Assembly (NCBI GenBank): GCA_011390955.1
Contig: JAABRM010000030.1
Location: 1 to 64,000, forward strand
Direction: 5' to 3'
Source: Oscillatoriales cyanobacterium
Lineage (GTDB): Bacteria; Cyanobacteriota; Cyanobacteriia; Cyanobacteriales; Laspinemataceae
Length of the DNA: 64,000 bases
Position 1 is the stretch's first letter; every line of letters begins with the position of its first letter. The position numbers and the translations under genes were made by a program. Of the stretch, positions 18,189-27,073 are shown piece by piece. Under the pieces are notes generated by a model. That model was not told where the DNA came from. It did no database searches and saw only the letters and a program-made list of their open reading frames with translations.

Positions 18189-18950
18189 TTAACCTTTAGT
18201 TACAACTAATACTCCCATCATTCCTTGGGCAATGGGATAATGAGTAGCGGCAGCAAATCCAGCGGATCGCGCTAACTCAACTTGCTTTTTGCCAATGGGA
18301 AATCGATCTATACTGGGAAAAATATAAGCATATTCATCATATAATCCGTTGGCTTTGGCCAAAGGTACAACAATATGATCTAAATACCACTGCTGAAACT
18401 GACGAGCGATCGCATTACTGGGGCGATGAAAGTCCAAAATCGCCGCTTTTGCACCGGGTTTGAGCACTCGATGCAACTGGGCTAAACAACGGGGAATATC
18501 TTTAACATTGCGTAAACCATAGCCAATGGTGGCACAGTCAAAATATTCGTCAGGAAAAGGTAAATCCAGGGCATCCCCTTCTATCCAGTTAATCACCTCT
18601 TGTTTTCCCGGACGTTGCCGCGCTTGGTTCAGCAATTCTACAGAAAAGTCTACCCCAAATACCTGACCTGTTTTTCCTACTTCTTCCGCGAGAAGCAGAG
18701 TTAAATCCCCACTGCCACAGCATAGATCCAAGCAGGTATCTCCGGGACTGACTTCACTCCAGGCAATGGTCATCCGCTTCCAAATCCGATGCTGACCCAG
18801 ACTCAGCCAGTCATTGAATCGATCGTAAACTGGGGCGATGCGATTAAATATCTGTTGAATGTCGCTGGCAGAGTTTACCATTTGACTCGATTGACTCGAT
18901 TTACTTGATTGACTCGATAAAGATAGAGGACGCTTTGAATCAGTAGACAT
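18189..18950 (-). CDS. menG: Demethylphylloquinone/demethylmenaquinone methyltransferase (UbiE/MenG)
   Basis: SAM-dependent C-methyltransferase; in cyanobacteria the family member performs the last step of phylloquinone synthesis for photosystem I. After a Ser-rich leader, residues about 28-250 carry the family signatures YDRFNDWLSLGQHRIWK, DLCCGSGDLTLLLA (motif I), GDALDLPFPD, and the ATIGYGLRNVKDIPRCL segment. Length 253 aa is slightly longer than usual because of the leader SSQSSKSSQSSQ, which is DNA-repeat derived. Confidence 0.95.
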   Translation of the reverse strand: MSTDSKRPLSLSSQSSKSSQSSQMVNSASDIQQIFNRIAPVYDRFNDWLSLGQHRIWKRMTIAWSEVSPGDTCLDLCCGSGDLTLLLAEEVGKTGQVFGVDFSVELLNQARQRPGKQEVINWIEGDALDLPFPDEYFDCATIGYGLRNVKDIPRCLAQLHRVLKPGAKAAILDFHRPSNAIARQFQQWYLDHIVVPLAKANGLYDEYAYIFPSIDRFPIGKKQVELARSAGFAAATHYPIAQGMMGVLVVTKG

Positions 18951-18969
18951 TGGTAAAATAAGAATAATT

Positions 18970-19018
18970 CAGGTGGCCGAAAAATTGCCGAAAAATTGCC
19001 GAAAAATTGCCGAAAAAT
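18970..19018. repeat. Short tandem repeat (GCCGAAAAATT)n
   Basis: Four consecutive 11-bp units of GCCGAAAAATT between the response-regulator gene's end and menG. Confidence 0.9.
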
Positions 19019-19042
19019 TATAGATAATCCATCAGATCGGGC

Positions 19043-19993
19043 TTAAGGATGATAGCGGACACAGGTCAGGGTGACACCCACTTGCCTAGCGCACAAATGG
19101 ATGGTAGAAACTTCATCTTCTCGGAGGGTAAAGGGTTGCTTCCACTGAAGAGATAAAACTGCTAGAAGTTCATCCCGGTAAGTAATTGGCATGACTAAAT
19201 GGGCTTGAGTTCCAGACTTTTGGTAATTTTCGTGCTCCGCAAGGTTGCTATCTTTTTCTACATTAACGGATCCTTGTAAGGTTTTGTTGGCGATCGCAGC
19301 GACAGTTAACGGGTCATGTTCTAACCAGTTTTCCTCATTACCTCCCGTAGAGAAAACTCCTGGGGTGGGGATTAAATGATTATTTTCCACGAGTTGCAAA
19401 ATACAAACATCGGCGGCAAAATTTTCCCCAAAAGCTACGGCGATCGGTTTCAAACAATCCTCTAAAGAATTCGCCTTTTGAGATAAATTCAAAATAATTG
19501 ATAGAAGTTTGGTTTGCGCCTCAGCCCGCCGCAATTCTTCCGTGCGATCTTTGAGCACTTTATAAGTTTCTGCGGCCCGATGCACCACGTTTTTCAGTTC
19601 ATTCGGATCCCACGGTTTCGTAATATATTTATAAACCTGACCGGAGTTAATCGCATCTACCAGGTCTTCAATGTCCGTAAACCCTGTCAGAATAATGCGG
19701 ACTGTATTGGGAAAATCAGGCACCGTTCTACTCAAGAACTCCGTTCCCTTCATTTCCGGCATTCTTTGGTCAGAAATAATTACGGCGACTTCACCCTCTT
19801 CGCGCAATAATTCTAAAGCGCGGGTGCCACTTTCGGCTTTGAGTACCTGATAGTCCCGTCGGAAAGTGCGGTAGAGTAGATCCAGGTTATCTGGTTCGTC
19901 ATCGACTACCAGCATTTTGGCTTTGTTACGTCGTTGTAGGCTTTTCAACTGAGTAATAATATTTTCTAGCTCTGGAATTGAGTTATTCATCAT
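19043..19993 (-). CDS. Response regulator with REC and GAF-like domains
   Basis: 316 residues from the ATG at 19993 (an upstream open frame to 20134 starts with TTG and is not typical). REC domain about residues 25-145: acidic pair DDE in LVVDDEPDNLDLLYRTF, phospho-acceptor D in VIISDQRMPEMKG, T in ILTGFTD, K in YITKPWDP. After a coiled-coil (KDRTEELRRAEAQ), a GAF-like region spans about 170-305. It resembles RpfG/PatA-type regulators that lack a DNA-binding output. The partner kinase is not adjacent. Confidence 0.9.
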   Translation of the reverse strand: MMNNSIPELENIITQLKSLQRRNKAKMLVVDDEPDNLDLLYRTFRRDYQVLKAESGTRALELLREEGEVAVIISDQRMPEMKGTEFLSRTVPDFPNTVRIILTGFTDIEDLVDAINSGQVYKYITKPWDPNELKNVVHRAAETYKVLKDRTEELRRAEAQTKLLSIILNLSQKANSLEDCLKPIAVAFGENFAADVCILQLVENNHLIPTPGVFSTGGNEENWLEHDPLTVAAIANKTLQGSVNVEKDSNLAEHENYQKSGTQAHLVMPITYRDELLAVLSLQWKQPFTLREDEVSTIHLCARQVGVTLTCVRYHP

Positions 19994-20134
19994 ACAATTA
20001 ACTATTAACTCACGAATCTTTGGGTTTGGGCAATCTATCAGGTAAAAATCAGCATCGTTTTCATGCCAAATCCGGTTCTCCCGTAGGGGCAAGCAAGCGA
20101 TCGCCCCCACGATCGTCCCCTTTTTGGTGGACAA

Positions 20135-20415
20135 TAGGATAATTTATTCCCACACCAGGATTATGACTATTACACCATCGATCGACGGTAGACCGCACAT
20201 TTAGTTATTTCCCGTGAACCAATCGGTTTTAGGCAAGTTCCCTGGAAACCGCAGTCAGACATGATGCCGCCGATCGCCTTTGTCGGGTGGGAATGCCCAC
20301 CTTCTCCTCATATTCAGGCTGAATTGCCCCTGTTAATTCTATCCCACCAGACTTCACTTCCCAGGACAGAAGTCACCCATTGCGGGTTGACATACAGACT
20401 TATGCAGACTCAAGA
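20135..20415. other. Intergenic region, no gene seen
   Basis: About 280 nt without a supported ORF or clear motif. Just to its left, inside the open frame upstream of the response regulator's chosen start, 20063-20077 reads CCAAATCCGGTTCTC, the core of a palindromic repeat also present at 60582. Confidence 0.4.
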
Positions 20416-21756
20416 TTATTTTTTCAAAGCGTGGATATAATCCACAAAGTAAAATTTCGGTTCTAGCCAGAATTTGAGTCCAGCATAAGCCCCCAGACCC
20501 AGAAGCGCGGTCAATATTAAAGGAAGACCCCAGGGTAGTCGGAGGGTATCTGGCAACAGTGCCACCGTGGAAACGCTGAGGATAAAGTAAACCAGCAAAA
20601 AGATTTGCCACCGTTGCACGGTTTTTAATGCCCCCCGACAACTGCTGCAATGTTGGGTATGTTGATGATAGCGATCGAGTATTTGTTGTCGGTTCTGATT
20701 CATTGGCAAAATTGGCAAAATATCTGGCGGGTTTATGCCTACTTCCGACCAAGGCAATTTACCCTCAGAATATTTATCAAACCAATTGCGAAATTCAATA
20801 ATTAATTTGTCTGCGGATGTGGGCATTTTGTAGGCGGTTTTCCAACTTTCTGTGATTAATTTTTGTTGGAATATTCTTTCTTGATAATGGAGCAAAATCA
20901 TGTCTCCATCTAATATTAAGTTGCGATTTTGCAGATGATCCCACCATCGCGGGGTGATGCGGTGTAAGTTTTGGGCAAAATTCCGAGAAAACTGAGCGAC
21001 TATTCTCGATTTGCCTGGAGAAACGGGAATACAATAGGTGATTAATCCCATTTGTTTATCCGCACCCAAGGAAATTTGGTATTCTAAACGACAAGGCGGT
21101 TGAAAGGTAATTGTGCTTTTAAATTTTCGGTCAATTTTCGCTTCGATGATTTGGGCATTTGATTGGCTGATGGTGATGGGCAAGGGTTCGGCTTTTTCGC
21201 GATCGCCTTGTACCCCATGATGAGCAAAAGGCACATGACTGGGGTCGGCTACATTTTCGATCAGCGTCTGCCAATCATATTCTATATCTCGCACGATTGA
21301 AGACCACACAAACCCTTTTTCCGCATCAAGTTGCGACGATAAAGGCAGCGGGGTTTTAGCGGCTAAATCCTCGGATTTCGGATCTAGCCAAACCCAGAGT
21401 AATTCATTCGCTTCTTGGGTGGGAAATTTGCGGGCACAAAAATTTGTTTTATTTTTACTCACTAAGTCGGGATTTTCCGCTTGGGGAATGCGCTGACAAG
21501 TGCCATCAGTGTCAAATTCCCAGCCATGATAGCTACACATTAAATTCCCGGTTTTCGGTTCGATTCTGCCTTCACTTAAGAGGGCTAAACGATGGGGACA
21601 TTCATCTAAAAATACTTGATATTTTTTAGATACCGGGGATTGCCAAATCACCAAGGATTTGCCCAAAATCGTGACGGGAGTGGGTCGGTCAGATTCGAGG
21701 TCTTCCAGGGGAGAAATCGGATACCAATTTTGCCAAAAGTTAAATTCAGTTGTCAT
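20416..21756 (-). CDS. Rieske oxygenase, pheophorbide a oxygenase (Pao)-like
   Basis: Non-heme iron oxygenase of the Pao/Ptc52/Tic55 group, 446 aa. The Rieske [2Fe-2S] site is CPHRLALLSEGR then CSYHGWEF (C-x-H ... C-x2-H, about residues 49-80). The mononuclear iron site is NVADPSHVPFAHHG, about residues 165-180. A CSSC pair lies near residue 380, as in the redox CxxC of plant Pao. Two membrane segments follow at the C-terminus. Such proteins act on chlorophyll catabolites in plants; the substrate in cyanobacteria is unknown. Confidence 0.92.
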   Translation of the reverse strand: MTTEFNFWQNWYPISPLEDLESDRPTPVTILGKSLVIWQSPVSKKYQVFLDECPHRLALLSEGRIEPKTGNLMCSYHGWEFDTDGTCQRIPQAENPDLVSKNKTNFCARKFPTQEANELLWVWLDPKSEDLAAKTPLPLSSQLDAEKGFVWSSIVRDIEYDWQTLIENVADPSHVPFAHHGVQGDREKAEPLPITISQSNAQIIEAKIDRKFKSTITFQPPCRLEYQISLGADKQMGLITYCIPVSPGKSRIVAQFSRNFAQNLHRITPRWWDHLQNRNLILDGDMILLHYQERIFQQKLITESWKTAYKMPTSADKLIIEFRNWFDKYSEGKLPWSEVGINPPDILPILPMNQNRQQILDRYHQHTQHCSSCRGALKTVQRWQIFLLVYFILSVSTVALLPDTLRLPWGLPLILTALLGLGAYAGLKFWLEPKFYFVDYIHALKK

Positions 21757-21964
21757 TGCGGTTATTTTTAGTTTTTCTTAATCATCTAATATACCATAAA
21801 TTTCCGCAAAAAATGCTCGATCTTGACTAATTTAACGAAAAATTAAAAAATAACTTATGATTCCAGGATTACAGAATGATAGAATGTTAGAGAATCGGTT
21901 GGGTTGCCAATGGCACCCAAATTCTGATAATTTGGTTAAATTATTTTTGTAGTTTTGATGACTT

Positions 21965-24900
21965 ATGACTTTAACTTCTGAACAAGAAAAAGCCGCCTAT
22001 TCTTCGGGTAGTGTAGGGGTGATTGCCGGTGCGGGTACAGGGAAAACTTATATGCTGGCAGAACGTTATTTTTATCATCTGACTGTTGACGGTTTTTCCC
22101 CTTTGGAAATTGTGGCTTGTACGTTTACGGATAAGGCAGCAGCAGAACTGCGATCGCGCATTCGGGCAACGGTTTCTCAAAGGCTTCCCGATCGCTTTGA
22201 CTTGTTAGCTGAATTGGAGGCTGCCCAAATTAGTACCCTCCACTCTTTAGCCACCCGAATTTGTCAGGAACACCCGGAAGCGGCAGGGGTTCCCGCTGAT
22301 TTTATCGTGTTGGATGAGTTGGAGGGTAAAATTTGGGTAAATGAACAGTTAACTTTGGCTTTGGCAGAGTTACCCGACGATATTTATCAAGATATTACTT
22401 ATAGTCAATTAGCGGATATTTTACCCAAGTTAATTGCCGATCCAATTGCGGCTGAACGAGCTTTGAATCGGGCAATTAATCCAGATAGTTTAATTGCCCA
22501 AATACAGCAATCCGCCCTAAGTGAATTGTTGGGCAATTCCCAATGGCAATTGGCAACAGAAACTTTACATCAGTTTACCGGAATTGACGGCGATCGCATA
22601 GAATTAGCCCGGAAAACTGCGCTTCAGGCTGTGAATAGTTTAAAAGAAAATTCTAATCCACAAGCGGCTTTAGAAGAACTAAATAATATTAATTTACGCG
22701 GTGGCAGTAATAAAAAATGGCCTGATGGGGGATTTGCGGAAATTAAAGAGGCGATCGCTAATCTAAAAAAATTGGCAGACAAAGAAATCAAGCGAGGCAG
22801 GATTAATCTAGAAATTGGCGAATTCGACCATAAATTAACCGCTATTTTGCCCATACTTAAACAGGCATTTATCCAAGTGCGGGAGTTTTTAGCAGCGGCT
22901 AAACGAAAAGCCCGGTTATTAGATTTTGCGGATTTAGAAGTCTATGCCCTAAAAGCCCTAAGTCATCCCGAAGTTACAGAGTATTATGGGCAACGGTGGC
23001 AGGCTTTTTTAGTGGATGAATTCCAAGATACTAACCCCGTCCAAGGAGAATTTCTAGAGTTGCTAACCTCTCAGGCAAAGTTGACTATTGTGGGGGATGC
23101 TAAACAGTCAATTTATGGGTTTCGACGGGCAGATGTGGCGGTGTTTCAAAGCTGGTGCGATCGCATTCAGCATGATTCAGGTAAACAAGGAAAAGGTGGG
23201 GAAATTGTGGAACTTTCTACCAGTTTTCGCACCCATGAAAGCTTGATTCATCAGATTAATCAAATCTTTGCGCCGCTATTGGGCAATTTGCACCAAAATT
23301 TAACGGCTTTTCGCACAGAAGCCCCTGATGTTAATGATATTAATCCTGATGTTAATACTTATTTAGAGGCTTATACTGTTGCCGCTGGAGAGGTAAATGA
23401 TATTAACCTTTGCCGTCAGGTAGAAGGTCGGCATATTGCCCGAACGCTGAAACAAATGTTAGAGCAAAAAATGCCTGTTTATGATAAAAAAACTGGCGGT
23501 TTGCGTCCGGTGAAACCGGGAGATATGGCGATTCTTGCTCGCACTTGGGATCCGTTAGAATTATATGGGGAAACTTTGGCAAGTGAGGGCATTCCCGTGG
23601 TGTTGTCCGGGGGCGGCAATTTGTTAGATACTAGGGAGGCAAAAGATGCTTGGGCTTTATTAAGATTTTTGGCGGATCCTACGGATGATATTGCTTTGGT
23701 GGCGGTGCTCCGGAGTCCGTTTTTTGCTATTAGCGATCGCACCTTATTTACGATTATTAATCATCTGGAAACCGAAGCGGCAAAAAAACTTCCTTGGTGG
23801 GAAAAAATTCAGATGAAAGCGAAACCGGATTTATTGGAGATGGAACAGAAACCCGGTTTCTTCAAGAAACCGGGTTTCTCTGTCGTAAAAATATTAAAGC
23901 AACTTTTAGGCGATCGCACCGTAGAACCGCCCACCCGTTTACTGCAAATTGCTGACCGTTTAACCGGATATACAGCAGTAATTAATAACCTCCCAGGGGC
24001 AGCCCGTCGGGAAGCAGACTGGCGAGGATTTATGGAACTTGTGCGACAATTAGAAACGGGAAATAATGATGTATTTAATGTCGTGCGACGGTTGCGACAA
24101 ATCGCCGCCGCAGATGTGAAAATTCCCCGGCTACCTTTGGAGGCAGAAAATGCCGTTGCGTTAATGACAATTCACGCCGCTAAAGGTTTAGAATGGCCTG
24201 TGGTGGTGGTGCCGGATTTAACCAGAGGTAAGCCCAATTATGCGCCATCAGTGTATTTTGACCCCGCGTGGGGAGTGGCAGTTTCTTTGTCTAATGATAA
24301 GGGAGAAAAACAAAAACCAGTCCTCTATGTTTGGCTAGAAAATTTACAGAAAGAACGAGAAAATGCGGAAGCGTTGCGGTTGCTTTATGTGGCTTTTACC
24401 CGAAGTCGCGATCGCCTAATTTTAACCGCAGCTAGTGATAAAGGAAGTTTGTTAGATTTGCTGCGTCCGGGACTGAATGCGGCGAATATTTCTGTAGCAA
24501 AAATTCCTTTAACTGCCGAGGATTTATTCGCCCCCGAACCGCCATTACCCCCTTTACCAGAAGGGGAACGCCCAGAAATTATCGGTTTTGTGGGTTCGGG
24601 TTTATTTGAGTTGCCGGTGACAGCTTTGAGTGAATATATTCGCTGTCCTAAACGGTTTAAGTTTCGCTATATTGATGGGCACCCAGGGACAGGAGAAGGA
24701 ATGGCGATCGCCCAAAAAATTGGCATTTTAGTCCATAAATATTTAGAAAATAACATCAGAAACTCGGAAACTTTATCGCGGTTTGACTCTAGCTTATCCC
24801 CGGCACAAATCCAAGAAGTATTATCCCTGGTACAAGCTTGGGATGAATACCCAGACTATGCCCCCTATCGCCAAGGAAATACCACCAAAGAAACCAAGAT

Positions 24901-25276
24901 TAGTTTAAAAATAGATAGCATTACTTTTAATGGGGTGATTGATTTATTAGGGGATGATTTTGTCTTAGATTATAAAACAGACCAAATCATCGAACCGCAT
25001 CATCACCGCTGCCAATTATGGGTTTATGCCACAGCAATGGAACGCCCCCAAGCCTATATTGCTTACTTAAGAAAACCCTCGCTTTACACTTATCCCCGTG
25101 ACTATTTCCAAGCCGTTGGTGAAGAGGTGAAAAAAATTGTGCAAGAAATTTTACAGGCAAATTATCGATCTCATGCGTGGCCCAGTAATTGTCGCAGTTG
25201 TCCTTATGCAGAAATCTGTGACGATGCTTATCAAGAAATCGGGGATAAAATGATTGAGGATAACCAACCTTTTTAG
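21965..25276 (+). CDS. UvrD/AddA-type helicase with C-terminal nuclease domain
   Basis: 1103 residues. SF1A helicase motifs: Walker A GAGTGKTYMLAERY near residue 20, TFTDKAAAELRSRI (Ia), Walker B LVDEFQDTNPVQ near 350, GDAKQSIYGFRRAD (III), TIHAAKGLEWPVVVV (V), LLYVAFTRSRDRL (VI). The C-terminus has a RecB-like PD-(D/E)XK nuclease (GVIDLLGDDFVLDYKTDQ) and CRSCPYAEIC; with CPKRFKFRY this suggests the Fe-S staple of AddB/Cas4-type nucleases. No addB lies next to it. A palindromic repeat lies in frame at 23848-23878. Probable role: double-strand end processing. Confidence 0.92.
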   Translation: MTLTSEQEKAAYSSGSVGVIAGAGTGKTYMLAERYFYHLTVDGFSPLEIVACTFTDKAAAELRSRIRATVSQRLPDRFDLLAELEAAQISTLHSLATRICQEHPEAAGVPADFIVLDELEGKIWVNEQLTLALAELPDDIYQDITYSQLADILPKLIADPIAAERALNRAINPDSLIAQIQQSALSELLGNSQWQLATETLHQFTGIDGDRIELARKTALQAVNSLKENSNPQAALEELNNINLRGGSNKKWPDGGFAEIKEAIANLKKLADKEIKRGRINLEIGEFDHKLTAILPILKQAFIQVREFLAAAKRKARLLDFADLEVYALKALSHPEVTEYYGQRWQAFLVDEFQDTNPVQGEFLELLTSQAKLTIVGDAKQSIYGFRRADVAVFQSWCDRIQHDSGKQGKGGEIVELSTSFRTHESLIHQINQIFAPLLGNLHQNLTAFRTEAPDVNDINPDVNTYLEAYTVAAGEVNDINLCRQVEGRHIARTLKQMLEQKMPVYDKKTGGLRPVKPGDMAILARTWDPLELYGETLASEGIPVVLSGGGNLLDTREAKDAWALLRFLADPTDDIALVAVLRSPFFAISDRTLFTIINHLETEAAKKLPWWEKIQMKAKPDLLEMEQKPGFFKKPGFSVVKILKQLLGDRTVEPPTRLLQIADRLTGYTAVINNLPGAARREADWRGFMELVRQLETGNNDVFNVVRRLRQIAAADVKIPRLPLEAENAVALMTIHAAKGLEWPVVVVPDLTRGKPNYAPSVYFDPAWGVAVSLSNDKGEKQKPVLYVWLENLQKERENAEALRLLYVAFTRSRDRLILTAASDKGSLLDLLRPGLNAANISVAKIPLTAEDLFAPEPPLPPLPEGERPEIIGFVGSGLFELPVTALSEYIRCPKRFKFRYIDGHPGTGEGMAIAQKIGILVHKYLENNIRNSETLSRFDSSLSPAQIQEVLSLVQAWDEYPDYAPYRQGNTTKETKISLKIDSITFNGVIDLLGDDFVLDYKTDQIIEPHHHRCQLWVYATAMERPQAYIAYLRKPSLYTYPRDYFQAVGEEVKKIVQEILQANYRSHAWPSNCRSCPYAEICDDAYQEIGDKMIEDNQPF
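23848..23878. repeat. In-frame palindromic repeat inside the helicase gene
   Basis: GAAACCCGGTTTCTT (23848-23862) and its exact inverse AAGAAACCGGGTTTC (23864-23878) are separated by one base. They encode the odd peptide QKPGFFKKPGFS between two ordinary helicase segments. A related CAGAAACCGAGTTTCTGG lies in intergenic DNA at 29309. Confidence 0.9.
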
Positions 25277-25339
25277 GCTATATTTTCGGCTATATGGCCG
25301 CGATCGCTGGATGATTTTCTTACTTTATATTTTGATTTT

Positions 25340-25375
25340 ATCCCAAATCCCCTAATTGATTAGCGGATTTGGGAT
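25340..25375. terminator. Bidirectional terminator between convergent genes
   Basis: ATCCCAAATCCCCTAA and TTAGCGGATTTGGGAT pair with one mismatch across a TTGA loop. It lies between the stops of the helicase gene (25276) and bchE (25388), with T-rich flanks on both sides. Confidence 0.7.
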
Positions 25376-25387
25376 AACGAATAATCA

Positions 25388-26986
25388 TTACAGACAACAA
25401 GCGGAAGAGTCGGTACTGGAAGAACTAGGGTTAGTTTTCCCGGCAGGAGTGCCCGCAAAATCCGTATCTGCCGCGAGTTCGGGATGTTCTTGTTTCCGTT
25501 GGGCGATTTCTTCTCTGGTGTAAATCTTGGATCGATCGAACCCTAAATCAATCTCGGTATGTAAGCCTTTTTGTTTGACGCGCCCTAGGTTATAAAAGCG
25601 CTTATTTAAGGTGGATTTGGCAAAGGCTTTTAAGCAGCCCAACATATATTTCCGCTTAAAGCTATCTTTGATTAACCAATATTCAAAAGTTTTCCGCATA
25701 TAGAAACGAGCATAATTACGCAGTACCCCTTTGAGTACGTCTTCCCGTTCCATGTTGTTGGGTTTAATAATTGGCGTGACAAAGTTATATTGAGAATAGT
25801 CCCGCACTTCCACGCGATCGCCGATTTCTTGGAATAATTCAGAAAATGGCCAAGGGGTAAATATATTCCAATTCACCATATCTGGTTGCCATTTTAGCGC
25901 CATTTTATAGGTTTCTTCAATGGTTTCCGGGGTTTCATTTTCTAAGCCCATAATAAATTGGGCTTCGGCGACAATGCCATTTTCTTTCAGCAATTGAATC
26001 GCCCGGTGATTATCTTCAATGGTGGTTTGTTTGCGAAATACATTCAGATTTAATTGGGCGGCTGCTTCGGTGCCCAGGGAAACATGAACTAATCCCGCTT
26101 TGCGGTAGAGGGGCAGTAAATCCGCATCCCGTAAAATATCCGTGACGCGAGTATTAATTCCCCAGTGAACTCCTAAGTTGCGATCGACTAATTCCTCACA
26201 TAAGGCGATAAACTGTTTTCGATTAATCGTCGGTTCTTCGTCCGCTAAAATAAAGAAACCTATTCCATGTTCTTTCACCAGAGTTTCGATTTCATTCACA
26301 AACAATTTGGGAGTGCGGACGCGGTAGTTGCGCCAAAATTTCCACTGGGAACAAAACCGGCAAGTGAACGGGCAACCTCTAGCGTAGTTGGGCACCGCTA
26401 CTCGCACATTTAAGGGAATATAAATATATTTATCCCATTCTAATAAACTCCAATCCGGTGTTAATGTATCCAGGTTAGCGATCGGATCTTGGGCAGGAGT
26501 GGCAACAATTTGGCCATTTTCTAAAAAGGCAATTCCTTTAATTTGGTGGCGATCGCTCATATCCGTTCCCTCGGCGATCGCTCTCATCAAATTCACCGTA
26601 ATTTCTTCCCCTTCACCCCGAATAATATAATCCACCCAAGGGGCTTCCGTAAGCACTTCAGCATACATATAAGTCGGGTGGATTCCCCCCATAATCGTCT
26701 TTGCTTGGGGGCAAACTTCTCTCACCATCTTCAGGGTTTTCTGCGATTGATAAATCATCGGCGTAATTGCCGTTGCCAAAACCACATCCGGCTGATTTTT
26801 GGCAATAATTTCCCTTAAAATATCATCAGGAATATTATTTGTCATGGCGTCTACGAAGCGAATATTCGTAAACCCTGCGGTTTTCAACGCCCCTCCCACA
26901 TAAGGCACCCAACTCGGCGGCCAATTTCCGGCAATTTCCGCCCCACCAGAGTGATAATTGGGTTGAATCATCATTATTTTCATCAT
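25388..26986 (-). CDS. bchE: Anaerobic Mg-protoporphyrin IX monomethyl ester cyclase (BchE)
   Basis: BchE closes the isocyclic ring of chlorophyll without oxygen, using B12 and radical SAM chemistry. The N-terminal B12-binding domain opens MKIMMIQPNYHSGGAEIAGNW; the radical SAM cluster motif is GCPFTCRFCSQWKFWRNYR (C-x3-C-x2-C, about residue 205). FFILADEEPTINR and GLENETPETIEETYKM continue the core. Start ATG at 26986 has AGGA upstream; a second in-frame ATG follows at once. It is the third gene of a ho-hemN-bchE cluster, replacing the oxygen-dependent cyclase under low oxygen. Confidence 0.93.
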   Translation of the reverse strand: MMKIMMIQPNYHSGGAEIAGNWPPSWVPYVGGALKTAGFTNIRFVDAMTNNIPDDILREIIAKNQPDVVLATAITPMIYQSQKTLKMVREVCPQAKTIMGGIHPTYMYAEVLTEAPWVDYIIRGEGEEITVNLMRAIAEGTDMSDRHQIKGIAFLENGQIVATPAQDPIANLDTLTPDWSLLEWDKYIYIPLNVRVAVPNYARGCPFTCRFCSQWKFWRNYRVRTPKLFVNEIETLVKEHGIGFFILADEEPTINRKQFIALCEELVDRNLGVHWGINTRVTDILRDADLLPLYRKAGLVHVSLGTEAAAQLNLNVFRKQTTIEDNHRAIQLLKENGIVAEAQFIMGLENETPETIEETYKMALKWQPDMVNWNIFTPWPFSELFQEIGDRVEVRDYSQYNFVTPIIKPNNMEREDVLKGVLRNYARFYMRKTFEYWLIKDSFKRKYMLGCLKAFAKSTLNKRFYNLGRVKQKGLHTEIDLGFDRSKIYTREEIAQRKQEHPELAADTDFAGTPAGKTNPSSSSTDSSACCL

Positions 26987-27073
26987 ATTTTTATCCTGAG
27001 AAAAATCAGCAGATTTACCACAAAGAAACAAAAGACACAAAGGCAGTCCTTTATGTCTTTTGTGGTTAGTTTT

